This document shows, in pieces, positions 1 through 10,976 of a stretch of DNA of 64,000 nucleotides (positions within the stretch are counted from its first letter, which is position 1; each line of letters begins with the position of its first letter). Location of the stretch: positions 906,342,808 to 906,406,807 of the forward strand of contig CM066033.1 in the NCBI GenBank assembly GCA_033557465.1. Reading direction: 5' to 3'. This DNA comes from Ichthyophis bannanicus. Its lineage: Eukaryota > Chordata > Amphibia > Gymnophiona > Ichthyophiidae. Below the pieces are notes generated by a model, which ran no database searches, was not told the DNA's origin, and saw only the letters and a program-made list of their open reading frames with translations. Position numbers and translations under genes: made by a program.

Positions 1-239
1 AGGCTTTAAAGATGAAGTTTGAATCCCTCCCGTACTATTGTTAATGTCCACTGCTCCGAAGTGATGAGATGCCAACTGTGGACATAATGGCAGAGTTTGC
101 CGGGAATGTGGATAGGGTCAGGATTCTTCAGAAGCAGGACAACTATGTTCTCTAGAAAAAAAATCAAAAACCCCGTTGCAACCTGAGCTTGCTGAGGTGG
201 CTGAGACTTGGGAGTCTGAGCCTTCTTTTGATGTTTTGG

Positions 240-431
240 AGGTTTATTTATTTAAAAGTTTTTATATACCGTCTTTCTGCGATTCAAGACGGTTTACAGA
301 GAACACAACATGGCAGTATATTTCAACTGTTTACAATGAATATAGAAATGTATATAGATATAACAATGAACTTTTTACAATAACCAACTTTTTAAATGGG
401 TTTGTATATTTACAAAATCCAACTATAGGTT
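240..431 (-). repeat. Short SINE or L2 3'-tail insertion in gag, 5-bp AGGTT duplication
   Basis: A 182-bp insert (245-426) interrupts the DIRS gag sequence and is flanked by AGGTT at 240-244 and 427-431. It begins on the plus strand with TATTTATTT, followed by an imperfect hairpin around ATACCGTCTT and AAGACGGTTTA. On the minus strand this is the 3' hairpin plus TAAA tail seen in the L2 copies of this window. The body after the hairpin is AT-rich and I do not recognise it. Confidence 0.65.
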
Positions 432-561
432 GTTGTCCCTTTTGAGGAGCATGATGCTGACATTGAACAGCAGGAGTATAAGAAGGATACTACTACTTCT
501 TTTTATTAAAGGCGGCTTTCTTTGCTGCTGCCTTCTTTTCAGCTCGGTTGGCAATAGATCT

Positions 562-1155
562 AGTAGATCTGTCTTTAAGAGGGCTGCCAGCAGCTAGTAA
601 AATGTCAGCACTTGTTCAGTATAAAGTATGGTGACCTGAGGTAGTCCGCATGTGCGGCGTTTTTTCAAGTCAGATGTTCAAGTGCAAGCCAAAGAAGAGA
701 ACGCGGGCAGCATTTTGTTAGTAAGTTTGCTGGTTAATTTCCCCCTTTCTTTTGCTTTTAGAACTAGTTTCAACAATGATAGAAAAAGGTTTGGACAGCT
801 GTGGAACTGGCAATTGTATCTAATTTTGCAACCATTACTTCAATGTAGATTTATATTCTTTGGAACATGGTGGATAACATCGATATTTCTTGTTTCCAGT
901 AAAAGAACAAGAAAGTCCTTGATGCGATTGAGCGCAAGACTTGAATATGCCAAGTATTTGATTTATTCTTAGCGCTGTTTGGTCCGAGACATTCTGGTCA
1001 CGGTAGTTAACTATTAATTTATATACATCAAAACCAATAGCTTTCCACATTAAAAAGAGTCCACTTTGAAATATTGTTAGTTTGGAGCTAATTTTGTGTA
1101 GTGAGATTTTACTCAGCTCCGTTAAGGACCACACTATTTTTGTAGTAGTAGATCT
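562..1155. other. Unclassified 576-bp insertion with 9-bp direct repeats
   Basis: AGTAGATCT occurs at 562-570 and again at 1147-1155. Removing the 576 bp between them rejoins the DIRS gag reading (RLSRST then RSIANRAEKK) without loss, so this is a genuine insertion. It has no clear terminal inverted repeats and no A-tail. On the plus strand it has a GC-rich start near 640-720 that ends in a splice-donor-like GTAAGT at about 720. On the minus strand it has an open stretch of roughly 130 codons. I do not recognise any product. A 9-bp duplication would suit a Mutator-type or LTR-type event, but the sequence shows neither. Confidence 0.6.
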
Positions 1156-1588
1156 AGAGAGCCTATTCAGGATAGTGTTCTCAGACTCCAACTGAGGCCT
1201 TGTCTTGCCAGTCTTTGCCAAAAAGGTTTTCACTGGTGCAAGGGACATTATCCCGCTTATCTTGAACCCACTGTTCAAGATCCTATGCCTGGAGCCAAGC
1301 AATTCTGCATGCACCAATGCAGATAAATGTAGTTCTGCTGATGTACTCAAAGCAATCAAAAGTTGCTCTGTTGTAAAGCATGCTCAGAATGTCTCAATTT
1401 GTCAAGGGTGAGATAATTTGCCCTCTTGTCATCAGGGAGAAGAGAAGCCATTAACTCCAAATCCTTAGTGACCTCTTTGAGGAACATACCCATATAGGAG
1501 TATGTAGGAACTGATTCTGGCTGATAGCATGGAGGCCTAAAAGCAACATTGACCAAAAGCATTGAGGGTTCCCGATTCCTTACCCCAT

Positions 1589-3760
1589 AGCTGCTGTTAT
1601 TGTATCAACCCATCTCATTGCCGGCCTTCCTCTTGGGCATTGACCTGCTACCTTGACAAGGATTGTGTCTTTCTCTAATGATCTCTCACTTCGCATGATG
1701 TGTCCAAAGTATGCAAGTCAAAATCTTGTTATCTGAGCTTCTAAGTAAAGCTTAGGTTTGATCTCCTCTAGTACTGACTGGTTTGTTCTTTGGGCAGTCC
1801 ATGATATACACAGTATTCGTCGCCAGCACCATAATTCAAAGAGACCAATTTTCTTCCTGTTTATCTTTTTTACAGTCCAACTTTCATATCCATATGATGT
1901 TATTGAAAATATCATGGTTTGGGCAAGTCAAAGCTTTGTATGGAGAGAGACATCTCTGCTTTTGAGATTCTTGTCTAGGTCCTTCATAGGCATTCTGCCA
2001 AGAGCAATGCATCGTCTAATTTCTTGACTGCTTGTCCTTTCTTTATTAATTATTGATCCAAGTTAACGTTGTCAACTATTTCAATTTCTTCTCCATCAAT
2101 GATGAACTTATTGCTTTTGCCAGCTGTCAGGATCTTTATCTTCTTAACGTTAAGGTGCAGGCCCATTTTAAGACTATGTTCCTTGATCTTGAGAAGCAAA
2201 TGTTTCAGATCATCTTCACTTTCAGCCAGTAATGTAGTATCATCAGCACAGCGAAGGTTGTTGTGGAGTCTTCCACCAATCTTCACACCTCGGTTGTCTT
2301 CATTCAGTCCTGCTTCTCTGATGATTGGTTCTGCATATAAACAGGTAGGGGAAAGAATGCAGCTTTGTCATACACCTTTGCTGTTCAAACTGTTGATTCT
2401 TGATCAATATAAAGGTTGTGCAAGGGAACTATCAGGTGTTCTGGTATACCCATGCTTCTTAATGTGGTCAAGAGTTTCTCATGGTTTACACAGTCAAAAG
2501 CCTTGCTGTAGTCAATAAAACACATATGGATTATCTTTTTGGTTTTCTTTTATCTTTTCTAGGATCCATCTCACATCTGCAATGTTGTCTCTCTTTCCTT
2601 GCCTTTTCCTGAACCCTGCTTGCACGTTAGGCAGTTCTCATTCCAGGTATGGTTTAGTCTCTGCTGAATGATCTTGAATAGAATCTTGCTGGCATGTGGG
2701 ATCAGAGCAATTATGCGATAATTTCCACAGTCAGTCGGGATCACCTTTCTTCAGTATTGGTATAAACACAGATCTTTTCCAGTCAGTTGGCCATGAACTT
2801 GCCTTCCAAATTTCCTGGCAGAGCCCTACGAGCATGGCAGCAACCGTATCCAATTGTGGTAATATTTCAATGGGAATGCCATCAATACCCGGTGCTTTGT
2901 TCTTTGATAAGGCTTTCAATACTGCTTTGACTTCTTCTTTCATCACCAATGGTTCCAGATCATAAGGTATTGGTTGAAACAGCTGTTGATCCACTTGATC
3001 TTTATGGTATGACGACTCTGTATAATCCTTCCACTTTCTTGGTCTTCTCAGCATCATTCAACATGGATCCTTGAGTATCCTGTAGCATTCCAATTCAAGA
3101 CTGGAATTTTTTCTTTAACTCTTGTAGTTTAAGGAAAGCCGATCTTGTTCGTCCTCTAATAGTTTCTGATTCTATTTCCTTGCATGGGTCACTGCAGTAC
3201 TTCTCCTTGCTTTGTCTTGCTGCACGCTGGAAATCTCTGTTGAGTTCTGCAATTGCCTCTCTGTCTCCTCTGGCTTTAGCTTCTCTGCGTTTCTGGGCAA
3301 TTTTCAGAATTTCTTCAGTCATCCATTTTGGCCGTTTTTGCTTTTTCACCTTTTGTAGAGACTTCTCACTTTCTTCCCAAACAACCTTCTTGATGTCATC
3401 CCACAACTCTTCTGGAACTCTGTCATTTGTATTTAAAGCAGCAAATCGATTTTGCAGGTAGTCTTTATATTCTCAGTGTCATATTTTGCTACATTAATGA
3501 GTGGCTTGCTCTTTTTCAACTTTAGCTTAAGCTTGTATACTAGTAGTCAGTGATCTGTACCACAGCTCCAGGTTTTGTCTTCGTTGATGTTATCGTGCTT
3601 TTCCATGGTTGTCTTCCACATATGTAGTCAATTTGATTTTTGATACGCCCTTCTATAAGGGGATCAGAGACAGCCACAGGTTTTGCAGGGTGCCGTGATG
3701 CTGGATTACTGCAGAAAAGTACAAATGCCTCTGAGAAAAGTACAAATGCCACCGCCTCTG
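1589..3760 (-). mobile_element. RTE (BovB-type) LINE remnant, endonuclease and reverse transcriptase
   Basis: Minus-strand pieces follow the order of an RTE/BovB polyprotein. They are endonuclease end (IKNQIDYICGRQPWKS near 3650-3560), linker (KRREAKARGDREAIAEL, 3330-3250), RT fingers (KNKAPGIDGIPIEILPQL and WPTDWKRSVFIPILKKGDPD, 2900-2731), RT palm CADDTTLLAES (near 2240) and the C-terminal SWTVKK and ELWCWRR motifs (1870-1800), ending near RWVDTITAAMG (about 1600). The diagnostic ELWCWRR and TNQSVLEE blocks are what I know from BovB-clade proteins. Many frameshifts and stops are present. The element is 5'-truncated within the endonuclease and its 3' end abuts DIRS gag. RT clade is confident; the exact family is not. 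Confidence 0.8.
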
Positions 3761-3783
3761 AGAAAAGTACAAATGCCACACCT
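3713..3783 (+). repeat. Three-unit tandem repeat (about 18-27 bp)
   Basis: The block AGAAAAGTACAAATGCC is repeated three times with spacers TCTG and ACCGCCTCTG. It lies in the decayed endonuclease part of the RTE relic and looks like a local slippage expansion. Confidence 0.75.
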
Positions 3784-4944
3784 GCTTGTCAGAGCCGATG
3801 AACGTGATAGGCTTGTTAGTATTTTAACTACCCTGTTTTGTATACCCCTGTTGGGATGTGCTTAGTTTATGGATTCCGTTTTTTTACATATAATTAAACC
3901 ATATTAAAGGAATAGGAGGGCGGGAAACGGCTGGGTGGAGACAGGACATGAGAGTAGGGTTTAATGAATGAATAAGTGTGTGTGAGATGTAAGTGAGGGG
4001 GCAAATGATCATACAGCGATAGATGAATTAAAGTGGAGGGCAATAACCAGTTAATTAGATGGGAGGCCTTTAATTACCTTATACCTGCAGTTTAATGCAA
4101 CAGGCACAGCGAAGGTCTATACTGGGAGGGCGAAACAGTGTCTGCTCCAATGGCAACTGAGGATGCTGAAATGCCCTGAATTGGAGAAGGGGAGCTGAGC
4201 CTGTGCATGCTACTAGAGAGCTATATCCATGGCTGAACCCTGTGGTTGCATAGCCCAATTTTATGGCCCCTCTGATGGAACTGTACTTTAAATGTAATGC
4301 GGATGAACTTGTGTGGTCCGGGGCCCCATGGCATACTGCATATTCCCCATAGACCTTAAAAATACACTGACCTGCCGGCTTGGGAGATTTCAACCCGGCC
4401 TATAGAGATATATGCCTAGCCTCCTCTAAGGTAGAAGGAGAGCTGAGACACAGGATTCCTAACTCTGAGATCTGGGGGGAGACTGGGAAGGAGCTTGCGT
4501 GCAGAGTGGCCCAAATGTGAGATAGCTGAGGGTGAGTGACAGAGTCAACAACCTGGGGGGGGGGGGGGGAGGTAGGGGTAGTGAGCAAGAATGAGTGAGT
4601 GAGAGGGAGGTATAGAAGTGGAGTGGGTTTGAGGATCACTGGTATATTAATGGTTTGGGGGAAAGGGTTTTTGCAATCTATAGAAGGGAGGGGACCCAAC
4701 GCATCATAAGACGTGACCAGAGGGTAGATGAGGGTGGACAGACAGGAGAGGGAAGGGGGTGAAAGGGGGTGGGAAAGGGAACAAGGGATAGAAGAGAGAG
4801 GGATGAGGGGAGAGGAGATGGCCTAAGATTCTGGTGGGAAGCACACTGGTGAAATATATCTGGTGGTGGAAGAAAACAGTTTCTAGGCTGGGGGGATCCC
4901 TGTCTATGTTGGCAAAGGAATTGGGTAAACCAGAGATCTGAAGT
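3784..4944. other. Gene-free stretch, no recognisable feature
   Basis: I see no coding signal I can support. It holds a G-run of about 16 at 4554-4569 and purine-rich DNA from 4600 to 4830. Part of it may be the 5' UTR or ORF1 region of the L1/Tx1-type LINE that starts coding near 4945, but no ORF1 motif is visible. Confidence 0.4.
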
Positions 4945-6415
4945 GTGGGACGTTCCCCAAGTGTTATTTCCTGGAATGTCTGTGGGCTGAACACCCCAAT
5001 TAAATGTTATAAGGTCTTGCGAGCATTGGCAAGACACCACTGTGATATAGAGTTCCTTCAGGAAACACATCAAATAACAGAACATGCCAAGCCAAGTAGA
5101 GAGTGGGTAGGCCAAGTATTTGGAGTTCCAGCAAAAAGCAAGGGCAAAAAGAAGGGGTGGCCATCTTGATCCACAAGGGCATCCGGTTTGCTTGTACTGC
5201 TGAGTTATCTGACGAGACTGGCCAATACCTCATACTGTGGGGAGACCTGGAGGGTAAACCAGTCATTCTTTGTAACATATATGGCCCAAACAACTCTGAT
5301 GCTCCCTTTTATGCGCGACTGGCCTCTAGTATAGAGGAGCTACCTGAAGATCCACTAATATTAGGCGGTGACCTCAATGGAGTTCTTGATCTGACGGTAG
5401 ATGCTTTGAACTGGGAGGGGGAATGGAGGCACGGAAAGTTATTACACAGTCTCTGTGCAGCTTCAAGCGCTGCTTGTGTTTGGCAGACCCATGGCGCCTT
5501 CTGCATTCTTTAGAACAAGATTATTCTTGCAGATCTCATGCTCATGGGTTCAGCGCATGTATAAACTATCTGCTGTTCTCTGAGCCCCTATTTGTGCAAG
5601 TGGCAGTGGCGCACATCGGTCCTGAAGAAATCCCTGATCATTCTACTGTTTGGATCCACCTCATCTGGCTGATGCAGACCCCCTGACAGTGGTTTTGGCA
5701 TTTCCCCTCGTATCGTTATAAATATGAACAATTTCGAGTCTACCTTCAGGAGCATTAGCAGATGTATGATGCAATAACGCACAGCATAAGGAGACCCCAG
5801 AACTTTTATGGGAGACTGTGAAGGTGGTTCTCAGGGAAGACATTGCCTATGTAGCCAGAAGACGACACTTACTTAATCTAAGGTGCTCAGGCTGGAGAAG
5901 CAAGTCATGTTGGAACAGCGCCATGCTAGAAACCCCACAGTGACACCCAAAGCCTGGCTCATGGAAGTACAAGCTGCTTCTTAATGAAATACTGCATCAG
6001 CGGGTGAAAAACAAATTACAAATACCAACTGTATTGCTATGACGATAAATCAGGAAGGCTATTGGCCCGCTGCCTCAAAAGTGGCAGAGAACCACAAATG
6101 ATAGCTGCTTTGCAAGATGAGAGTGGTAAAATTCATAAAGATGAAACTGAGATTTGGTTGAACTTTTTTACTAGACCCTATATACAGGAGAGGGGGTTTC
6201 TCCCGCATGCATGGTAACATACCTTCAAGACCTGTCTCTGCCATGACATATAGATCAACAGGCGGCGCTGTTGGGAGCACCGATATTGGAAAAGGAAGTG
6301 CAAAAGGGTATTCATACAGCTAAGTGTTGCAAAGCGCCGGGCTCAAACAGATTCAATGCTGAATTTTATAAGCTTCTGAATGACTTAGTAACTCCTCCTT
6401 TAGTGGATATTGTAA
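4945..6415 (+). pseudogene. L1/Tx1-type LINE, endonuclease domain and start of RT (degenerate)
   Basis: The translation follows an apurinic-endonuclease fold: SWNVCGLNTP at the start (about 4968), FLQETH, GVAILIHKGI, a central VILCNIYGPNN, then GGDLNGVLD. These are the strand and active-site blocks of L1-clade endonucleases. At least one frameshift near 5150 separates the first two blocks. Further on come linker fragments and the RT finger motif KAPGSNRFNAEFYKLL (about 6335-6385), just before the sequence is broken at about 6415. The remainder resumes at 8285. Stops and frameshifts throughout make it a dead copy. L1/Tx1 clade is the best fit; I cannot separate Tx1 from other L1 lineages here. 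Confidence 0.7.
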
Positions 6416-6929
6416 GGAGTATCACATGGAAAAACAGGGAACCCTAGGGAAAAGGGAGGCTCTGAAGAACAGGGTACCCAAGCAGAGGACAGGAAATCCT
6501 GGAAAGGGGAAATCCTGCCCCTGGGGGAGGGCTCCTTACAGTATGGCAGAATAGACAACAAGCAAGGGAGGAGCTGCTAAATTGGGACAGGAAACAGGAA
6601 ATAAAGAGACTCACAGAGGGCTAGGGGAAGGAGAGAGAGAGGAACCAGCAGAGGAGCCAGCAGAGGCCATGAAGACAGAGCCTTGGGAGCTGTAAACTGT
6701 AAACTTTGCAGAGCCCATGGAGATAAGATGCATTTGAACAGAACTCACATATCGATACTGGTCTGACAGACCTTCCAAATGACACAGATATGCAGATATG
6801 TTGAAGGAAAACCCCTATTTGTTTTAGAAAGACTTTTATAATTTCTAAGGGGATGTGGCCAGACAGACTGTGGGCGATGTGCGCCACTGCCACTTGTGTG
6901 CTGACAGACTGTGGGCCATTTTGGCCTTT

Positions 6930-6988
6930 CTGTGAATATTGATGTAAGGCACAGTAGCGCTGTGAATATTGATGTAAGGCACAGTCCC
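6930..6988 (+). repeat. Tandem duplication of a 29-bp unit
   Basis: The unit beginning CTGTGAATATTGATGTAAGG and ending in CACAGT is present twice in a row. A weaker duplication of GACAGACTGTGGGC lies just upstream (about 6860-6920). Confidence 0.7.
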
Positions 6989-7129
6989 TGCTCATTAATA
7001 GATTTTAAGCTCTAATTTAGACTATAAGGTGCACTTTTATAAAAAAAATGTTAAATGGTATAAACTAGCCCCGTTTCTTATGTCTTTATGGTATTCCCCA
7101 CCTCTTATTACCACACCCATCCTCTATCT

Positions 7130-7898
7130 GCATAGATTGTGGATAGCATGTTAAAACCCTCAGCCCATTGTGCAGCGGCGGCCAAGAGAGCAAATAAAAT
7201 GCTAGGAATCATAAGGAAAGGAATGGAAAATAAAACAAAAGATATTATAATGCCTCTATATCGTTCCATGGTGAGACCGCACCTTGAATATTGTGTGCAA
7301 TTCTGGTTGCTGTATCTTAAAAAGGACATAGCGATTTTAGAAAAGGTTCAGAGAAGAGCCACCAAAATGGTAAAGGGGATGGAAGGATACTCCTATGAAG
7401 AAAGGCTAAAAGGTTAGGGCTCTTTAACCTGGAAAAGAGACGGCTGAGGGGAGATATGATAGAAGTCTATAAATTAATGAACGGAGTGGAACGGGTAAAC
7501 GTAGATCAATTGTTTTACGTTATCAGAATATAAAGAGACTAGGGGACATGCAATGAAGCTACAGGGTAAACTATTTAAGACTAATAAAAGAAAATATTTT
7601 TTCACTCAACGTGTAATCAAACTCTGGAATTTGTTACCAGAGGATGTAGTAAAGGCTGTTAGTGTAGATGGGTTTAAAAAAGTTTGGACAAGTTCCTGGA
7701 GGAAAGGTCCATAAACCATTATTAAGGGGGGACCCAGGATATCAATGCTTGACCCAGTAGAAGCATTGTGGAACCTGTGTCTTTTGGGGATACTGCTAGG
7801 TACGTATGACCTAGATTGGCCACTGTTGGAAACAGGATACTGGGCTTGATGGACCTTGGTCTGACCCAGTATGGTATATCTTATGTTCTTATGTTTGT
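7130..7898 (+). pseudogene. CR1 LINE 3' end (RT C-terminal region and 3' UTR)
   Basis: The coding part contains [33 protein letters not shown] and [12 protein letters not shown], the C-terminal end of CR1 reverse transcriptase. A frameshift follows [13 protein letters not shown] near 7410, and [12 protein letters not shown] continues in another frame. The 3' UTR runs through GACCCAGTATGG to a tail of TTATGTTC-like octamers at 7880-7898, the known CR1 terminal signature. It is 5'-truncated, as most CR1 copies are. Two further, longer copies on the minus strand (15.9-19.1 and 42.3-45.1 kb) confirm the family. Confidence 0.85.
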
Positions 7899-8284
7899 TC
7901 TTCGCAGTATGGGCATGTCAGTGTGCAAAGGAAACACTGATAGGGAGGGTAGCTGCCACAGCCCTAGGGTTACTTAGATACCCAGGCTAGAACTTTGTCT
8001 TTTGAAAGCGAGAGTAGTACGGCACAGCCAATCTAGTGGACCAGTGTAGACTGTGTTTGTGCTGTTTATGCTTAAGTTATGTTCTACTGTCTTGCTGGAT
8101 AACCATAGCTGTATGGCTCAAAGAGATAAAGGAGTACTGCACAGCTAACTCAGCAAACTAAGCATAGGTTCTGCTTCTACTACTTCGGAGGCTATATTGT
8201 TTGGACTTGGAAGAGTATCGTCTGTTGTGGCTGCCTGCATCTGACCTTCCTGGGCTTCCATTCCTCTGGGAATCTAGCATATCG

Positions 8285-10490
8285 ACAATATGTACCAAGA
8301 ACAAATAGAACAGGGATGTGTGACCTGGGTGGGAAGAGCCTACATCATGTTAATTCCAAAACTGGGGAAAGACGCCCTACAGACCGTGTCCTACTGACCG
8401 GTTTCTCTGATCAATTTCGATCTGAAGCTCTTAGCTAAGGTTCTAGCGGGAATGGCTGGCACCCCTGCTGCTGAGCCTAGTGCAGGAGTCCCAAGTGGGC
8501 TTTGTACGTAGCAGATATGCATCTCATAACTTGCATAAGATCATAGCCTCTCTTGAGTGGATTCATGAGTATCAGCTGCCATCCCTACTAGTTAGCTTAG
8601 ATGCCGAGGTGGTGTTTGGGTGGAATGGGCAGACTTGTTTCAACTCCTACCTCTGTACAGTTTGGGGGACTAATTCATCTGCATGTTACGGCTGTTATAT
8701 GCTGAACCCACAATGGTGGTGGCAAATGGAGTACTCTCTGTCCCTCCCTACTGTTTGTCTTATCTTTAGCTTCATTGATATGTAAACTAGTAGAACACAG
8801 AGGTGCTAGGAGTCCAGATTGGGCAATCAGAATTCAAGATCTCTGTCTTCGTAGGTGACATGTTAGTCCACCTCACCTCACCCTGAACTTTCTTGCCCAG
8901 TGTGCTTGTGGAATTTGCTAAGTTTGAGGAAAGAGCGGGTCTTTGAATAAATAGAGAGAAGTCCGAGGCTCTGAATGTGCTGGGAGCGTTGCGCTCATCA
9001 TAGGGAACTCCTTTCCCCCTACGTTGGGCAGATACAGCATTTACATATTTGGGCATTCAATTAACTCGAGATTTTCACTTGCTCTACAGACGGAATTGTA
9101 CCAGGGTGTTGCAGCACTTGCAGCAAACAGATGAGAGATTGGACTCCCCTTCCGCTGTCACTGCTAGGACGAGTGACGGTGTTTCATATGGTGGTGTTCC
9201 CTAAACTAATTTACATGCTACAGACTCTCCCACTTCGTCTTTTATGCAAAGATGTTATCGTGATTGAATGAGCTTTGAGAAGAATTTTATGGCAAGGGAA
9301 GAGAGCTCGTTTATCAATGGTGCATCTGAGAGGTCCCTGGAGGTAGGGGGCACGACCGGGCCTCCTAGATCTGCTTCGTTATGTATAGGCTTATCAGTTC
9401 TGCCACTTAGGTGATTGGTTGGGATATACAGAGATATCTACACTGCAAGCGCTGGAGGAAGCGTTCACTTCCCCATACTCCATGCTAGCAGTACCATACA
9501 TGGATAGTGATGTGCTGCCACAGAGCCTATTGATTGAACAGATACGGGGGCTGTGGCGTTTTCTGTGTTTACACTGGCAAACATCACGAACAATGTCAAG
9601 CTGTTTGCCCATTTGAGGTAACGTACAGTTTTTGCCTGGAACAGAGACACAGATGTTTCGTGAGTGGGCAGTGAAAGGGATACACAATCTGGGACATGTG
9701 GTAGACATGCCAGGGGCTTGTAAATCCTTTTGAACCCTGCAGGAGGAATATGGTCTGGGGAGCGGGCACATTTTTACGTATTGTCAGGTGCGACATTATG
9801 TCAGATCACTCCCATGAGAGCCGACAACGGCAGAGAAGGCTGTTCAGATTTTACAATTTTTTTTTTAATTGGGAGAGCGGCAGTGTATATCTGTCTCCAA
9901 ATACTCAGGCTAGCGAAGTGGGCTGGCTCTCCAGATCTCTCCAAAAGCAAGCAAAAGTGAGCGGAGAAATTGAAGTCTCCGGCTGACCAAAATACGGTGC
10001 TGGGCATAATACGACTTATCCCAGGTTTGATTCAGGGAGCAAAATTAAGGGAGTTGCAGTTTCGGGAGTTATGCTGTATGCATTTTTCTCTGCGCTGGGC
10101 ACTGCAGAGCTGCTTGATACAAGATGCTAGATGTCCCTGGTGCTCCACGCTGGCAGGACTTGGCCACATGTGGTGGCTTTGTGAGGCTTACATAGGTATT
10201 GACATCAGATTCATAAATACATAAGTCAGATAATTGACCAATGGCTGAAGTTGACTGGGGGTCTTGTGGTATTTGATCAGCTGACAATGCCACACCCTAA
10301 GGTACGGTGGAATAGACCACTAGTTAGGAAAATCTGCATGGTAGGCAAGCAACCCCTTCTCATCGATGGAGGGAAGCTAGGGGGCCCACAATTTGTGAGT
10401 GGCAGAGCAGTTTTCATCAATTGATGCTCCTGGAACAGTTAGATGCTAGAGGGAAAAAGAAAAAGCGAAAAAACTTTCTAATGCTGTGGG
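8285..10490 (+). pseudogene. L1/Tx1-type LINE, RT core to C-terminus (degenerate)
   Basis: This continues the LINE broken at 6415. Visible blocks are RAYIMLIPKLGKD and the following PVSLINFDLKLLAKVLA (about 8335-8450), and QVGFVRSRYASHNLHKII (8486-8540), which are typical L1-clade RT motifs. After these the reading is too broken to place the YADD box with certainty. The block at 9010-9330 has L1-like post-RT features. A-rich sequence near 10450-10480 may be the 3' tail. DIRS copy A1 begins at about 10497, directly beside it. Confidence 0.6.
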
Positions 10491-10496
10491 AGACAG

Positions 10497-10690
10497 CACA
10501 GTTACTTACCTGTAACAGGTGATCTCTGGGAACAGCAGGAATAAGTCTTCACATATGGGTATCGTCGGTACCGACGGAGCCTGCGCGGGAACGCTCCCCA
10601 GCGTCCAGTAAGAAAGCTTTTGGGAGCATCCCACAGCGCCTGCGTGCTGCCTTCCCGCCTTTCCCAACTGCCTCTCTCCAGTTCGAGTTT
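10497..10690 (-). repeat. DIRS-A 3' inverted terminal repeat (copy A1)
   Basis: It starts CACAGTTACTTACC and contains the palindromic core ACCTGTAACAGGT at 10508-10520 and the GGTACCGACGGAGCC block. It is collinear with the left repeat of A2 at 31160-31347. Confidence 0.85.
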
Positions 10691-10767
10691 TAAAGCTGAG
10701 ACAAAGAGAGAGAGAGGAAAGGAAAGATAGATAGAGAGATACAAATCCTATGGGAGGTGGGTGGGTT

Positions 10768-10862
10768 GTGAAGACTTATTCCTGCTGTTCCCAGAGATCA
10801 CCTGTTACAGGTAAGTAACTGCTATCTCCAAGAACAAGCAGGAATGAGTCTTCACATATGGG
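10768..10862 (-). repeat. DIRS-A internal complementary region (copy A1)
   Basis: The first half (GTGAAGACTTATTCCTGCTG and onwards through core 10800-10812) is the reverse complement of the outer end of the 3' terminal repeat. The second half (GAACAAGCAGGAATGAGTC) corresponds to the opposite terminus. This junction is the template feature that DIRS elements use to restore their ends in a circular intermediate. Confidence 0.8.
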
Positions 10863-10976
10863 GACTCCCTAGCTGCAGATGCCAGGGAGAAACCCCAGGT
10901 TGTGTGTCCTTGAAAAGGACTCTACCTCCCCCCATGGATCTCTGGCATCCGACCAGGGTAGGTGGGTAGGAGTTGA

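Larger units (their letters stand above)
1..1588 (-). mobile_element. DIRS retrotransposon fragment (gag C-terminal half and start of RT), copy A0
   Basis: Read on the minus strand, the fragment resembles the gag and RT start of the DIRS copies at 10.5-14.9 and 31.2-36.8 kb. From 1580 down to about 1150 it encodes gag pieces such as YMGMFLKEV, then NTILNRLSRST. From 570 to 430 it resumes with a Lys/Ala-rich stretch ending in tandem stops. From 240 to 1 it gives the Pro/Gln-rich gag end and the start of the RT protein (TSEQWTLTIVREGFKLHL, then a stop). Two later insertions (245-426 and 571-1146) split it. Several frameshifts and stops make it non-functional. The 5' side ends at the RTE element near 1588 and the 3' side leaves the window. 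Divergence from the other copies suggests an old insertion. Confidence 0.75.
6416..8284. other. Composite insertion inside the L1-type LINE
   Basis: LINE RT coding stops at about 6415 and resumes at about 8285 with the next RT block, so the 1.9 kb between is inserted. It holds a CR1 3' end (7130-7898) flanked by two pieces I cannot classify (6416-7129 and 7899-8284). The left piece starts near GTAAGGAG and has the inverse CTCCTTAC about 115 bp later. Whether the two flanks belong to one element split by CR1 is unresolved. Confidence 0.55.

Noticed and set aside
640..740. Host first exon with splice donor GTAAGT
   Set aside because: It lies within a 576-bp insertion in a dead DIRS; no start codon context, protein match or acceptor supports a gene.
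10497..10862. Hairpin-type terminator or MITE formed by the inverted ends near 10.5 and 10.8 kb
   Set aside because: The inverted pair is explained by the DIRS 3' terminal repeat and its ICR.
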